Assembly: GCF_001548375.1 (NCBI RefSeq)
Contig: NZ_AP017295.1
Location: 3,630,501 to 3,694,500, forward strand
Origin: Nostoc sp. NIES-3756
GTDB lineage: Bacteria; Cyanobacteriota; Cyanobacteriia; Cyanobacteriales; Nostocaceae
Length of the DNA: 64,000 nucleotides
Reading direction: 5' to 3'
Shown piece after piece: positions 45,194 to 54,044 of this stretch. A program made the translations under genes and the position numbers. Under the pieces are notes generated by a model. It did not search any database. It saw nothing but the letters and a program-made list of their open reading frames with translations, and was not told the DNA's origin. Every line of letters begins with the position of its first letter. The stretch's first letter is position 1.

Positions 45194-46387
45194 ATGAGCA
45201 TCAATACTATGACAATTATCCAACCACCTAGATTACGTATTGGCGAAGACAGTGAAGAAGAAAGACGGGCTACGTGGTTAGAACTATTCTATGATTTGGT
45301 GTTTGTGGTTGCTGTTTCGCAAATAGCCCACAATCTCAAAGAAGATGTTTCTTTGACTGGTTTACTGAAGTTTGTAGTTTTATTTATACCTATTTGGTGG
45401 TCATGGATTGGCACAACTTTCTATGCCAATCGTTTTGATAGTGACGATGTAGCCCATCGGTTGCTGGTGGGTTTACAAATGTTGACAGCCGCTGCTATGG
45501 CTGTGAATATTCATCACGGTTTGGATGAGAGTTCTCCTGGTTTTGCGCTAGCTTATGCCCTTGGTCGAGTGGTGCTGGTGATAGAGTATGTACGGGCGGG
45601 TATCCATATTCCTTTGGCGCGTCCCTTAACTAATCGTTACGCTGTTGGTTTTGCGATCGCGGCTTTACTTTGGTTAATATCAGCTTTTATCCCTGCACCT
45701 TGGCGGTTTGTTCTCTGGGGGTTGGGAATTACTCTTGATTTTGCCACACCCCTAACAGGACGGAATCATCAACTGGGGCTACTTCCCCACGCCTCACACT
45801 TACCAGAACGTTTCGGACTATTTACGATGATTGTTTTAGGTGAAGCAATTATTGCAGTAGTTAATGGTGTTGCCCAGCAAAAATGGGAACTTTACAGTGT
45901 AATTACTGCTATCTTGGGTCTGAGTTTGGCGTTTGGTTTATGGTGGATTTATTTCGATAACTTGGGCGGAACACCCATTCAGACAGCCAAAAAAGAAGGA
46001 AAAACGATAGTTTTGAATTTGTGGCTGTATACTCATCTACCCTTAGTTATTGGCATTGCGGCTACTGGGGTGGGTGTAGAAACAATTTTATTGAATCAAC
46101 CGGGGGTAGCATTACCAGATTTGGCTCGATACTTAATTTGCGGTGCAGTAGCTTTGTGCTTGTTATCTGTAGGGATTTTGCATCGTGTAGGTGTCATCCG
46201 TTACTGCAAAATCCGCGCTCAGTTCCGTGTTTTTGGGGCGCTAACACTGGTATTAGTGGCTATTGTGGGTAAAGGATTGCCACCTATTTCCATTATGGCG
46301 ATCGCTGCCTTAGTTACGGCTGTGCAAGTTGTACAAGATTTGTATCAAAGCCGTCCGACTACACGTTTACTAGACCCAGAAATTTAG
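45194..46387 (+). CDS. Low temperature requirement protein A (LtrA) family
   Basis: 397 residues from ATG 45194 (GTG just before and ATG at 45209 are alternatives). Family hallmarks are ERRATWLELFYDLVFVVAVSQIAH near the N terminus, GTTFYANRFDSDDVAHRLL, HLPERFGLFTMIVLGEAIIAVV and FGLWWIYFDN. About eleven transmembrane helices. LtrA was linked to growth of Listeria in the cold; its molecular role, perhaps transport, is unsettled. Divergent from the FecCD operon across a heptamer array. A CTAATACCAATTC word before it matches the end of the MITE-like element at 51001. Confidence 0.9.
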   Translation: MSINTMTIIQPPRLRIGEDSEEERRATWLELFYDLVFVVAVSQIAHNLKEDVSLTGLLKFVVLFIPIWWSWIGTTFYANRFDSDDVAHRLLVGLQMLTAAAMAVNIHHGLDESSPGFALAYALGRVVLVIEYVRAGIHIPLARPLTNRYAVGFAIAALLWLISAFIPAPWRFVLWGLGITLDFATPLTGRNHQLGLLPHASHLPERFGLFTMIVLGEAIIAVVNGVAQQKWELYSVITAILGLSLAFGLWWIYFDNLGGTPIQTAKKEGKTIVLNLWLYTHLPLVIGIAATGVGVETILLNQPGVALPDLARYLICGAVALCLLSVGILHRVGVIRYCKIRAQFRVFGALTLVLVAIVGKGLPPISIMAIAALVTAVQVVQDLYQSRPTTRLLDPEI

Positions 46388-46748
46388 ATAGAAAACCAGG
46401 GTAAGTTACTCCTTCGTAGTTACACTTATGGATTGACTAGGGTGGGCATTGCCCACCAATAAATTACAATTACTACTTGACTTAGCGTAAATTTAGTATC
46501 AAGATATTAGCTTGGTGGGCTTAGTAGCTTGTTATAGTTTATCCCCAACGTCAGCATAAACTTTCAACCTACTTAAGTACATACGAGCCAGTCTACATCA
46601 AGCCGCACTTCGCCGCATGAAGGCAGCCTCGTCGCTTTGTTACAACACTTACCAGAGAATTTAGCCCTGCTACTAGCAGGATAATTCTTAATTCTTAACT
46701 AAACAAGTATTGGAAGTGTAGCCTTTCATTAAAGGTGAGTATTCGCTT
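46388..46748. other. Intergenic region with palindromic repeat
   Basis: No gene recognised. GGTGGGCA (46441-46448) and TGCCCACC (46450-46457) form a tight hairpin shortly after the ltrA-like gene; part of it (GGTGGGC) recurs near 46523. The stretch 46580-46660 is GC-richer than its surroundings, but no frame could be assigned. Confidence 0.45.
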
Positions 46749-47150
46749 ATGTATCGACACCCATTGATTTTAGTTGTAGACGAAAATCAACAAAACTTAG
46801 AATTATTAAATTCTTACTTCAAAAAATTAAAAATTGCTTGTATTGGTGCGAAACAAGGCGTTAAAGCAATTATTTTGGCACAAACACAGCAACCTGACCT
46901 AATATTATTAGACATGATGGTGTCTGATTTGAGTGGTAGCCAAGTGATTAATTACCTCAAACGGAACCCAAAAACAGCAAAAATTCCAATTATTGCTGTT
47001 TTGCCTTTTATTTTAGTGCATAATCAAGAACACCTTTTTCTTACAGGTGCTGAACAATATATTACTAAGCCTTATGATTTTAGCCAGTTAAATTTTTTGA
47101 TTGACCGTTATCTTAATCTGCTAAATTCTTCCAGTTCACTTTCGGGATAG
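46749..47150 (+). CDS. Single-domain response regulator with altered switch residue
   Basis: 133 residues, one receiver domain and nothing else. LILVVDENQQN carries the acidic Asp-Glu, LILLDMMVSDLSG the phospho-acceptor Asp, and YITKPYD the conserved Lys. The usual Thr/Ser of the switch (normally ITA or LSA) reads IIAVLPF, so the phosphorylation-driven change may differ. It overlaps the end of the DUF2294 gene on the opposite strand by 38 bp. No kinase gene is adjacent. Confidence 0.85.
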   Translation: MYRHPLILVVDENQQNLELLNSYFKKLKIACIGAKQGVKAIILAQTQQPDLILLDMMVSDLSGSQVINYLKRNPKTAKIPIIAVLPFILVHNQEHLFLTGAEQYITKPYDFSQLNFLIDRYLNLLNSSSSLSG

Positions 47151-47520
47151 ATTCTGGATTACGCACCTCAGGTAATTGGTCTAAAATTACGACTATTCCT
47201 GTACGTCCAGTGACTAAGTTAGTATTATTCATCAAGTCAATAATAGGTTTATTAATTACCTCCTCAATGATAATTTTTAGCTGATGCTTAATGATTTTAT
47301 CAAGTAATGTTCTTATGTGTTCGGCTAAACTTTCATGCCCTGATTCTAGCAAAGTTTTCTCAATTTGGGTTACTGAATCTTCTAGAGATATCACTAATTC
47401 AGAATCAAAAAAATGACAAATGATTTGGCTGGGTCTTCGTCCTATTTTTTCGTTATATAACGAACTAACCCGTTGTGAAATCTTTCTTTCTAGTTCTCCA
47501 ATAGTTGGGTTTGCCATCAT
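47113..47520 (-). CDS. DUF2294 domain protein
   Basis: 135 residues. The fold fits the DUF2294 family: RKISQRVSSLYNEKIGRRPSQI, then ELVISLEDSVTQIEKTL, KIIIEEVINKPIIDLMNNTN and GRTGIVVILDQL. Members are small proteins of unknown role, often beside signalling genes in cyanobacteria. The 3' end overlaps the end of the receiver-domain gene in convergent orientation, which could cause mutual antisense control (inference). The start is one of two adjacent Met codons. Confidence 0.82.
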   Translation of the reverse strand: MMANPTIGELERKISQRVSSLYNEKIGRRPSQIICHFFDSELVISLEDSVTQIEKTLLESGHESLAEHIRTLLDKIIKHQLKIIIEEVINKPIIDLMNNTNLVTGRTGIVVILDQLPEVRNPESIPKVNWKNLAD

Positions 47521-48692
47521 TTTATCAATTTAATCAGAGGGGATTTATATAGAGCTTTGATATGTAAATAAAACTATTTTATATCTGTTGCTAGTATCTT
47601 ATTTATACTACACATATTAAGGTTAATTAGATTTGTCACATAATAAATAACCAATGTTTTATTGATAAAATTAAATTTATTACATGATATCACATTTTCA
47701 TTTATTGATAACACAAAATGTTTTCTATCTTCTATTTATTTAGACGTAAAATACTTGTTTATAAATACAATAAACTGTATTTAGACACAATTAAAACAGC
47801 TAATGAGAGAAAGTGCTACAATCCAAGCGTTACAGTAAGTGTAATTGTTTTATTAAATACTGATACTGCTGGCGAGGTAAGGCTCAATTCTCAGAGGATA
47901 TTTTACTTAAGAAAATTAACCGCAGATATAGAGTGTTAGAACTAATTTCTAGCTGAAGAAACGCCGAGTATAGAGATTTTAGTTTTAGCAAATGCACTCA
48001 ATTAATTCAGTCTTTTTAATAAGACTAACTACTTACCTAGTACACCGCTTATAAGAACTACTTCAACTTGTTTGATGGTTGTATTCTTTTTGAAATTGAT
48101 ATAAACTCTGAACAACAAGACAGAATAGTCAAGGTTAACAGTAACGTCTCTAGCTTTGCTACTTATGATTTAGGCTTTTTACTAGCCTCCTAGCTGTTGA
48201 TTATTTGATAAATAGGCGATCGCAACCAGAATATATCCCTATCATTATGGGCGGTGAAGTTACTGAAGATGTAACTTTTGTCGAAATAGTACCCACCACA
48301 ATCATATTCTAGCTGTTCAAGGTTAGGTGAATCTTGAAATAATACTCAACAGCAAAGAGGCTGCTGAGTGCTGGGTGGACTCTTACCTCTGTATATTACT
48401 GACCGATTGTAATGATTTTGTAAACCACTATTTACTGAGGGTGTGACATCTACTAATATTTAGCTGTGGTTTTTAAAACTTGGATTTTTTCATTACTCAT
48501 GACGTAAGCGTGTATCTGTTAATTCACAGCTAAAAAGTATTAGTTAATACAAGAAATTTTAGTATTTGCTGATTTTTTCATGATCGGGGCAGAATTTTAA
48601 TCAGGAATTTAAAATTAGTTTAAGCAATTTCCGATGAAAGTTGATACCTTGTTATTAGGAGACAATTACTGACAAACATCATTCTAAAATTC
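47521..48692. other. 1.2-kb region without an intact gene, possibly decayed coding DNA
   Basis: No ORF here is convincing. In 48100-48310 two neighbouring frames read protein-like stretches (NSNVSSFATYDLGFLLAS, then, in another frame, NRRSQPEYIPIIMGGEVTED) that stop or shift after 20-40 codons, as expected for an old pseudogene. I could not name the parent family. The rest is A/T rich. The gap lies just upstream of a TPR gene and a clear pseudogene. Confidence 0.4.
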
Positions 48693-49163
48693 ATGGATTC
48701 TTCATCAATCACCTCTTTACTTGAAGACTTGAAAAATCCTAATGCTTCAGTACGGGAACAAGCAACAAAAAAACTTTGGCGGATATGGTTCCAACAAAAG
48801 GGAGTCTATGGTCTAGAAAAAATTGATCAGAGTCAAAAATTATTAGATGCTGGTGAAACTACGGAAGCTGAAACAATGCTGACTCGGTTGATTCAAGAAC
48901 AGCCAGACTTTGCCGAAGCATGGAATCGACGGGCTTTTCTCTACTACAGCATGGGAGAATACCAAAAATCTTTGGCTGACTGTCAAATGGTCATCCAAAT
49001 CAATCCAGTGCATTTTGGCGCACTTCATGGTATCGGTTTATGTTATGCAGCACTAGGTAAATACGCTAAAGCTATCAAAGCTTTTAAACGTGCCTTAGAA
49101 ATCCAGCCGTATTCTTTGGTAAATCAAAAATTGATTTTAGAATGTACTTTCAGACTCAGTTAG
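48693..49163 (+). CDS. TPR-repeat protein
   Basis: 156 residues. The first 45 residues resemble a HEAT-like cap (LLEDLKNPNASVREQATKKLWRIW). Two full TPR units follow, plus flanking helices: AEAWNRRAFLYYSMGEYQKSLADCQMVIQIN and ALHGIGLCYAALGKYAKAIKAFKRALEIQ, named as regions. A related arrangement is common in small cyanobacterial TPR proteins. Probably a cytoplasmic adaptor. It ends only a few bases before a substrate-binding-protein remnant. Confidence 0.85.
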   Translation: MDSSSITSLLEDLKNPNASVREQATKKLWRIWFQQKGVYGLEKIDQSQKLLDAGETTEAETMLTRLIQEQPDFAEAWNRRAFLYYSMGEYQKSLADCQMVIQINPVHFGALHGIGLCYAALGKYAKAIKAFKRALEIQPYSLVNQKLILECTFRLS

Positions 49164-49169
49164 AACCTG

Positions 49170-49885
49170 AAGAAGAGGATTCAGCATTCTCAAGCACATT
49201 CTCTGGTGTTATTAGGTGGTGCAGTAGACTTTTTTATCGGTTATGGTATTGATGCCGTCAACGCCATAGCACAGGGTATACCCAAAATTACAGTAGCAGC
49301 AATTTTCCAACAAGACCCGCAGTGTATCCTTACCCATCCCAACCCAGCAATCAAAACTCTAGCCGACCTCAAAGGCAAACCAATTTATATCTCTGCGGCT
49401 GCTAATGTAACTTTTGTCCTTTATTAAAAGCTAAGTATGGTTTTACGGACGAACAAAAGCGTCCTTATAATTTTAATGCCGTGCCTTTTTTAGCTAACAA
49501 AACTTCTGTACAGCAAGGTTATATAACTTCTGAAACCTTTGCCTTGGAGAAGCAAGGTGGCTTTAAACCAGTGGTATTTGTATTGGCTTACGCAACTACT
49601 ATTGAAACTAAGAAGGAATTAGTAGAGAAAAATCCTGATTTAGTCCCGAGATTTAAAGGTTGGTACAGCTACTTAAAAAATTCCCAGCCAGCTAATCAAT
49701 TAATTAAAAAAGATAATCCGGAAATGACAGACGAACAACTCGCTTACGGTCTGCAAAAACTCAACCAATACGGAATTATTGTCTCTGAGGCTGCTAAAAC
49801 CCAAGGTATCGGTTCCATGAGTGAACAACAATGGCGATCGCTGTTTGATAATATGGTTAATGTTTTGAATTTTGAATTGGTATGA
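49170..49885 (+). pseudogene. Frameshifted, 5'-truncated NMT1/SsuA-like substrate-binding protein
   Basis: Two blocks in different frames belong to one protein. Block 1 (to about 49420) reads GGAVDFFIGYGIDAVNAIAQ, then HPNPAIKTLADLKGKPIYIS. Block 2 (from about 49415) reads PLLKAKYGFTDEQKRPYNFN and continues to 49885. One base is missing near 49412-49418 relative to an intact gene, giving a TAA at 49425. The signal peptide and first lobe (about 90-100 residues) are absent. The family binds nitrate-, sulfonate- or pyrimidine-like compounds for ABC importers; no permease or ATPase gene remains nearby. Confidence 0.85.
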
Positions 49886-49899
49886 GCGGTAGAAATAAA

Positions 49900-49920
49900 A
49901 CCCCTGGTTTCGCCAGGGGT
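49900..49920. terminator. GC-rich hairpin after the pseudogene
   Basis: ACCCCTGG (49900-49907) and CCAGGGGT (49913-49920) pair perfectly around TTTCG, 15 bases past the pseudogene stop. No T run follows. Probably the original gene's terminator. Confidence 0.6.
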
Positions 49921-50055
49921 CAGGGTTTCGCTGAGATAAGTGATTGATACTACAATCTGTTCTCAACCAATTCCTGATAACTACCAAAAATTTTTTTACC
50001 GCTATATCGGTTTGATTTGGCTGATGATGAGTAATAGCACCTAAATTTTGAATTT

Positions 50056-50904
50056 TTATTTGGTTCTACCGCCTCTAAGTAAATCATGTACAGCCATCTC
50101 GATATCTTGTTCTTTAATCAAAGATTCTCCAACTATTACAGCATTTGCCCCAGCTTTGGCTGTTAAAGATAAGTCTGTGTGAGTATATATTCCCGATTCG
50201 CTAACGACGGTGATAGCTAAATCTTGCAGTTGCGATCGCCTGGCTGCTAATAAGTTTTGTGTAGTGCTGATATCAATGGTTAAATCTTCTAAACTTTGGT
50301 TGTTGATTTCGATGAGGCGAATGTCGTCTAGTTTAAGTATTCTGTCTAGTTCGGCTAAACTGTGAACTGCTATCAACGCATTCATACCCAAGTAATGAAT
50401 TATGCGTAAAAAGTCTTGTATTTCTCTATCTGTAAGAATGGCAGCAATTAATAGTATGGCATCTGCCCCGGCTGCTCTTGCTAGATAAATTTGGCAGGGA
50501 TCAATGATAAAATCTTTGCATAATATAGGTAACGATAGTCTTTGGCGGATGGTGCGGAGAATTTCCCAACTACCGTGGAAAAATGAACTATCTGTGATTA
50601 CCGATAGACAAGCTGCACCACCTCTTTGATAAGATTTGGCGATCGCTACTGCATCAAAGTCTGCGCGAATAATACCATAATTGGGTGATGCTTTCTGAAT
50701 TTCTGCAATTAGACTAGGTTTATAGGGATTTTGCTGTAAGGCTGTCAAGAAATCGCGCACTGTTGGCGCACCAGTTAATTGACGCTGTAAAGAAGCTAAT
50801 GACATCTGTTTATGTAATTGAGCTACTTCTTGCTTTTTCTGCCATACAATCTCTCTAATAATTGGTTGCAGACGGTTGGTATAAATAGCACTGGGATACA
50901 TCAT
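50056..50904 (-). CDS. trpC: Indole-3-glycerol phosphate synthase
   Basis: 282 residues. Closes the indole ring in tryptophan synthesis. The TIM-barrel motifs are present: SLIAEIQKASPNYGIIRADFD with the catalytic Lys, ILCKDFIIDPCQIYLARAAGADAILLIAAIL, LIEINNQSLEDLTID, and VVSESGIYTHTDL. The consensus PSxG is NYG here, a mild change in the loop (Pro-Asn-Tyr-Gly for Pro-Ser-Lys-Gly), so substrate binding may differ slightly. It is the last of three genes on this strand after trpEG and the HetP-like gene. Two adjacent ATG codons (50904 and 50901) can start it. Confidence 0.93.
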   Translation of the reverse strand: MMYPSAIYTNRLQPIIREIVWQKKQEVAQLHKQMSLASLQRQLTGAPTVRDFLTALQQNPYKPSLIAEIQKASPNYGIIRADFDAVAIAKSYQRGGAACLSVITDSSFFHGSWEILRTIRQRLSLPILCKDFIIDPCQIYLARAAGADAILLIAAILTDREIQDFLRIIHYLGMNALIAVHSLAELDRILKLDDIRLIEINNQSLEDLTIDISTTQNLLAARRSQLQDLAITVVSESGIYTHTDLSLTAKAGANAVIVGESLIKEQDIEMAVHDLLRGGRTK

Positions 50905-51000
50905 AACCTGTTACAAGCCTGGAGATGGGGTATAGGGATATAAGGGTGTAGGTATTCAAAACTCCCTACACCCAGCTTTAACAAACAATCTTGATGTGTA

Positions 51001-51102
51001 ATACCAATTCAAAAATCTTTGCGACACATTCATTATCTGTAGGGGCGTACAGTTGTACACCTCTACTTAGATATCTGTCGCATTCTTTTTTCAAATTGGT
51101 AT
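51001..51102. mobile_element. MITE-like 102-bp inverted-repeat element
   Basis: Ends are ATACCAATTCAAAA (51001-51014) and, inverted, TTTTCAAATTGGTAT (51088-51102), flanked by TA on the left and AA on the right. Inside, GCGACA/TGTCGC and GTAGGGGCGTACA/TGTACACCTCTAC extend the palindrome almost to the centre, so the whole unit can fold as one hairpin. It encodes nothing. A lone end word, TAATACCAATTCAAAA, occurs at 45142. Confidence 0.65.
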
Positions 51103-51260
51103 AAGTCTTGTTGATTTGGGTGAATTAGCTGCACATTTGTCGGGAATTTCTATGTCTTGCCAACAATCAAAATGCAGGTATTCGACCCAACACAATTAAT
51201 TTTTCAGAATATATTCTCCCTACTCTTTTTTTTATCTGACTTTTCACTGGATATGAAAAA

Positions 51261-51345
51261 CCCCTCTCCAAACCTCTCCCCGACGCGGGGAGAGGCTTTA
51301 ATTTTCCCCCTTCCCTACTCAGGAAGGGGGTTAGGGGGTTAGGTT
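51261..51345. repeat. CCCCTCTCC palindromic dispersed repeat, copy 1
   Basis: CCTCTCCCCG (51273-51282) and CGGGGAGAGG (51286-51295) form a 10-bp stem. CCCCCTTCC (51306-51314) and GGAAGGGGG (51322-51330) form a second. A shorter copy of the first part lies at 63933-63972. Confidence 0.8.
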
Positions 51346-51438
51346 TTGCATGAACTTTTCTACATAGTGTGAAAAGTTAGTTTTTATATAGAGTAGGGAT
51401 TGCTATATCTAAATTATTATCTTGAATCTGGAAGTTTT

Positions 51439-51684
51439 TTAAATCAATACTTCTTGACTATCTCTTCTGCTTTCTTGATTATTAGCAGTGAGGCAATTAT
51501 TTTTTATTAATCGAATATAAGTACGATAAGGTATGTAATCTATGGGATTATAACCAGAGTAACGTAGGAGCAAAACACAAGCCCAGGAATACTTACCCGC
51601 AATAATTGATTTAATAATTTGGTCTACTTGTTCATTATTGATTTTCTTGACATTTTCTGAATTAGAAATTTCTTGCTGACGCAT
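51439..51684 (-). CDS. HetP-family protein (Asl1930-like)
   Basis: 81 residues from ATG 51684, with AGGGA 8 bases upstream; the longer upstream frame is not family-like. The core [20 protein letters not shown] and [20 protein letters not shown] is the signature of HetP, whose full-length members control commitment to heterocyst differentiation. The long C-terminal region of HetP is absent, so this is a short paralogue, like Asl1930 of Anabaena PCC 7120, which was reported to modulate commitment timing. It lies between trpEG and trpC on the same strand, 180 bp after trpEG. Assignment to Asl1930 is by size and core motif only. Confidence 0.87.
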   Translation of the reverse strand: MRQQEISNSENVKKINNEQVDQIIKSIIAGKYSWACVLLLRYSGYNPIDYIPYRTYIRLIKNNCLTANNQESRRDSQEVLI

Positions 51685-51863
51685 AATTTTCCCTGATGAT
51701 TTTTGATGATGGCAAAAGTGAAAAATTGAATTTATAAAAGGAGACAAAAGAGGCAACGCCCCGAAGGAGACAAGGGAGATGCTTTTTCCCTGCACTCCAG
51801 CTTCTTTCATTCCCCTCCACTCAGTATTCAAGTTTATTTGTGCTGAGTGAAGGGAGATGGCTA

Positions 51864-54044
51864 TTAAGAACCAATTGATGGTTCTAAATTTTGTGTGTAT
51901 GTCTGCACCACATTTTTAATGATGGTCAAACCAACTTCACCAGCTAAAGTCATGATTGACTCTGGGTGAAATTGGACGGCTGCGATGGGTAGTGTTTGAT
52001 GTTCAATGGCCATGATGACATCATCCTCAGAAACGGCTGTTACTTGGAGTTCATTAGGTATTGTTTGGGGTTGAGCAAATAAGGAATGATATCTACCCAC
52101 GGTGAATGATGCTGGTAAACCTTGAAACAGCACAGAATTAGGTGCGGTAACGGAGATTTTGGCGGGTTTACCGTGTTGGGGATAATTAAGTATGCCTAAT
52201 TCCCCTCCAAAAGCTTCGACAATGCCTTGTAATCCCAAGCAAACGCCAAAAATGGGGATTTGGCGGCGCACCAAGGCTAAAACTGTTTCTGGGACGTGGA
52301 AATCACTAGGTCTACCGGGGCCGGGAGACAATACTACTAAGTCTGGGTGTTCTGTATCAAAGTATGATTCAGCAAAACCATGACGTAGAGTGGTGACGGT
52401 TGCGCCTGTGGTGCGGATGTAATTGGCTAGGGTGTGGACAAATGAGTCTTCGTAGTCGATGAGGAGGATACGTTTATTATGGGCCGTATGCGACGAGCGA
52501 TCGCTCCCTTGATTTTTTTGTACGGTAGTATCACGCCCAATGGTGGCAAATAAGGCCGCAGCTTTGGTAATGGTTTCCTGTTCTTCGGCTTGTGGAATGG
52601 AGTCATAAAGGACTGTTGCACCAACTCGCACTTCAGCGATGCTATCTTGCAGGCGAATTGTCCGCAAGGTTAGCCCAGTATTCAAGTTACCATTAAAGCC
52701 TAAGTAACCCACTGCCCCCCCATACCACCGCCGGGCGCTGCGTTCATGATTTTCGATAAACTGCATGGCGGCGCGTTTGGGTGCGCCTGTGACTGTCACC
52801 GCCCAAGTATGGCTTAAGAAGGCATCTAAAGCATCAAACTCTGGTCTGAGGATACCCTCCACATGGTCTACTGTATGGATGAGGTGGCTGTACAGTTCAA
52901 TCTGGCGGCGACCAATTACCCTGACTGAACCGGGTTCACAAATCCGCGACTTATCGTTACGGTCTACGTCAGTACACATGGTTAACTCGGCTTCATCTTT
53001 GTGGGAGTTGAGTAACTGACGAATTTGTACAGCATCCCCTAAAGCATCTTCCCCCCTAGTAATCGTGCCGCTAATCGGGCAGGTTTCCACTCGCCTACCA
53101 TCAACTCGCACAAACATTTCTGGTGATGCACCTATGAGATATTCGCCACCCAAATTCAACAGGAAACCGTAAGGACTAGGATTAATTTGCCTTAAGGTTT
53201 GGAATAGTTGACTGGGTGATTGTTCACAGGCGGTAAAAAAGTTTTGACTAGGAACAACTTCAAACAAGTCACCCCGGCGGAAGTATTCGAGTGCTTGTTC
53301 AACGAGGATGGCATACTCACCTGGTTGATGGTCGGCTGATTGGTTTGGTAGAAGACGTTTACCCCGATAGTCTATGGACTCACCTGTCCGGGGAAACTCC
53401 TGGGTACTGCCATTTGCTGTGGCAAATTCATACTGGAGACGATAGGCCTTTTGCAGATAATAATCTACAACGATTAGTTCATCGGGCAAGTAAAGTACTA
53501 AATCCCTTTGGTCTGCGGGACGGGCAATTTTTTGCTCAATTGGTTCAAATTGGAATACTAAGTCGTAACCAAATGCCCCATATAATCCTAAATGCTCGTC
53601 TTCATCACTGGCGAAAATCTGGAGAATTTCGCGGATGAGGGTAAAGGCGGAAGGTTGCTTGCTGCGTTCTTCTTCGGTAAAAAACTGTTTTGTGGGCTGA
53701 ATTTCACCTGTGATGTAGTCATGATTGAGGCTGAGGAGTTGTAGTTGTGATTGGGCCGATAAACTTTGAAGCAAGGTTGGTAGTAGCACCTGACCGCGAG
53801 AATTGAGTGAAGAGATGGTAAATGTGTTTTCTCTTGTTGTCAGTTGTAATGGGGGATTGATAAATCCTATGGCCCATCTTTTGTATCGCCCTGGATATTC
53901 GTAACTACTGCTAAATAAGCCTCCCCGCACTTGATTTAGATGAAAAAGAATTTCATCTATTGCAGTGTCGATCTTTACTTGGGTGGTGCTGCGAGTGACG
54001 CGCACGTTACCAAGGGTGGTGTAAGTAAAGGTTTCGCAAATCAT
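51864..54044 (-). CDS. trpE: Fused anthranilate synthase TrpE-TrpG
   Basis: 726 residues joining both subunits. The TrpE part is about 1-510: a feedback-site region near the N terminus, then [49 protein letters not shown] and [14 protein letters not shown]. The TrpG glutamine amidotransferase is about 530-720: [11 protein letters not shown], catalytic Cys602 in [10 protein letters not shown], and the His-Glu of VQFHPES. It makes anthranilate from chorismate and glutamine, the first step to tryptophan. Fused forms occur in some cyanobacteria, often beside a separate trpE. It heads a row with the HetP-like gene and trpC. No trp leader peptide or attenuator was recognised upstream. Confidence 0.95.
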   Translation of the reverse strand: MICETFTYTTLGNVRVTRSTTQVKIDTAIDEILFHLNQVRGGLFSSSYEYPGRYKRWAIGFINPPLQLTTRENTFTISSLNSRGQVLLPTLLQSLSAQSQLQLLSLNHDYITGEIQPTKQFFTEEERSKQPSAFTLIREILQIFASDEDEHLGLYGAFGYDLVFQFEPIEQKIARPADQRDLVLYLPDELIVVDYYLQKAYRLQYEFATANGSTQEFPRTGESIDYRGKRLLPNQSADHQPGEYAILVEQALEYFRRGDLFEVVPSQNFFTACEQSPSQLFQTLRQINPSPYGFLLNLGGEYLIGASPEMFVRVDGRRVETCPISGTITRGEDALGDAVQIRQLLNSHKDEAELTMCTDVDRNDKSRICEPGSVRVIGRRQIELYSHLIHTVDHVEGILRPEFDALDAFLSHTWAVTVTGAPKRAAMQFIENHERSARRWYGGAVGYLGFNGNLNTGLTLRTIRLQDSIAEVRVGATVLYDSIPQAEEQETITKAAALFATIGRDTTVQKNQGSDRSSHTAHNKRILLIDYEDSFVHTLANYIRTTGATVTTLRHGFAESYFDTEHPDLVVLSPGPGRPSDFHVPETVLALVRRQIPIFGVCLGLQGIVEAFGGELGILNYPQHGKPAKISVTAPNSVLFQGLPASFTVGRYHSLFAQPQTIPNELQVTAVSEDDVIMAIEHQTLPIAAVQFHPESIMTLAGEVGLTIIKNVVQTYTQNLEPSIGS

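Larger units (their letters stand above)
50905..51438. other. Repeat-filled gap between trpC and HetP-like gene
   Basis: No gene. It contains a MITE-like element at 51001-51102 and a GC-rich palindromic repeat at 51261-51345, both described separately. The gap suggests that trpC has its own promoter. Confidence 0.5.

Noticed and set aside
46441..46457. GGTGGGCATTGCCCACC as a terminator of the ltrA-like gene
   Set aside because: No T run, and partial copies nearby; better treated as a dispersed palindrome.
47718..47939. 73-codon + strand frame
   Set aside because: A/T-driven composition, no ribosome site, no recognisable fold.
53291..53638. 115-codon + strand frame inside trpEG
   Set aside because: Antisense shadow of an intact, motif-complete TrpE domain.
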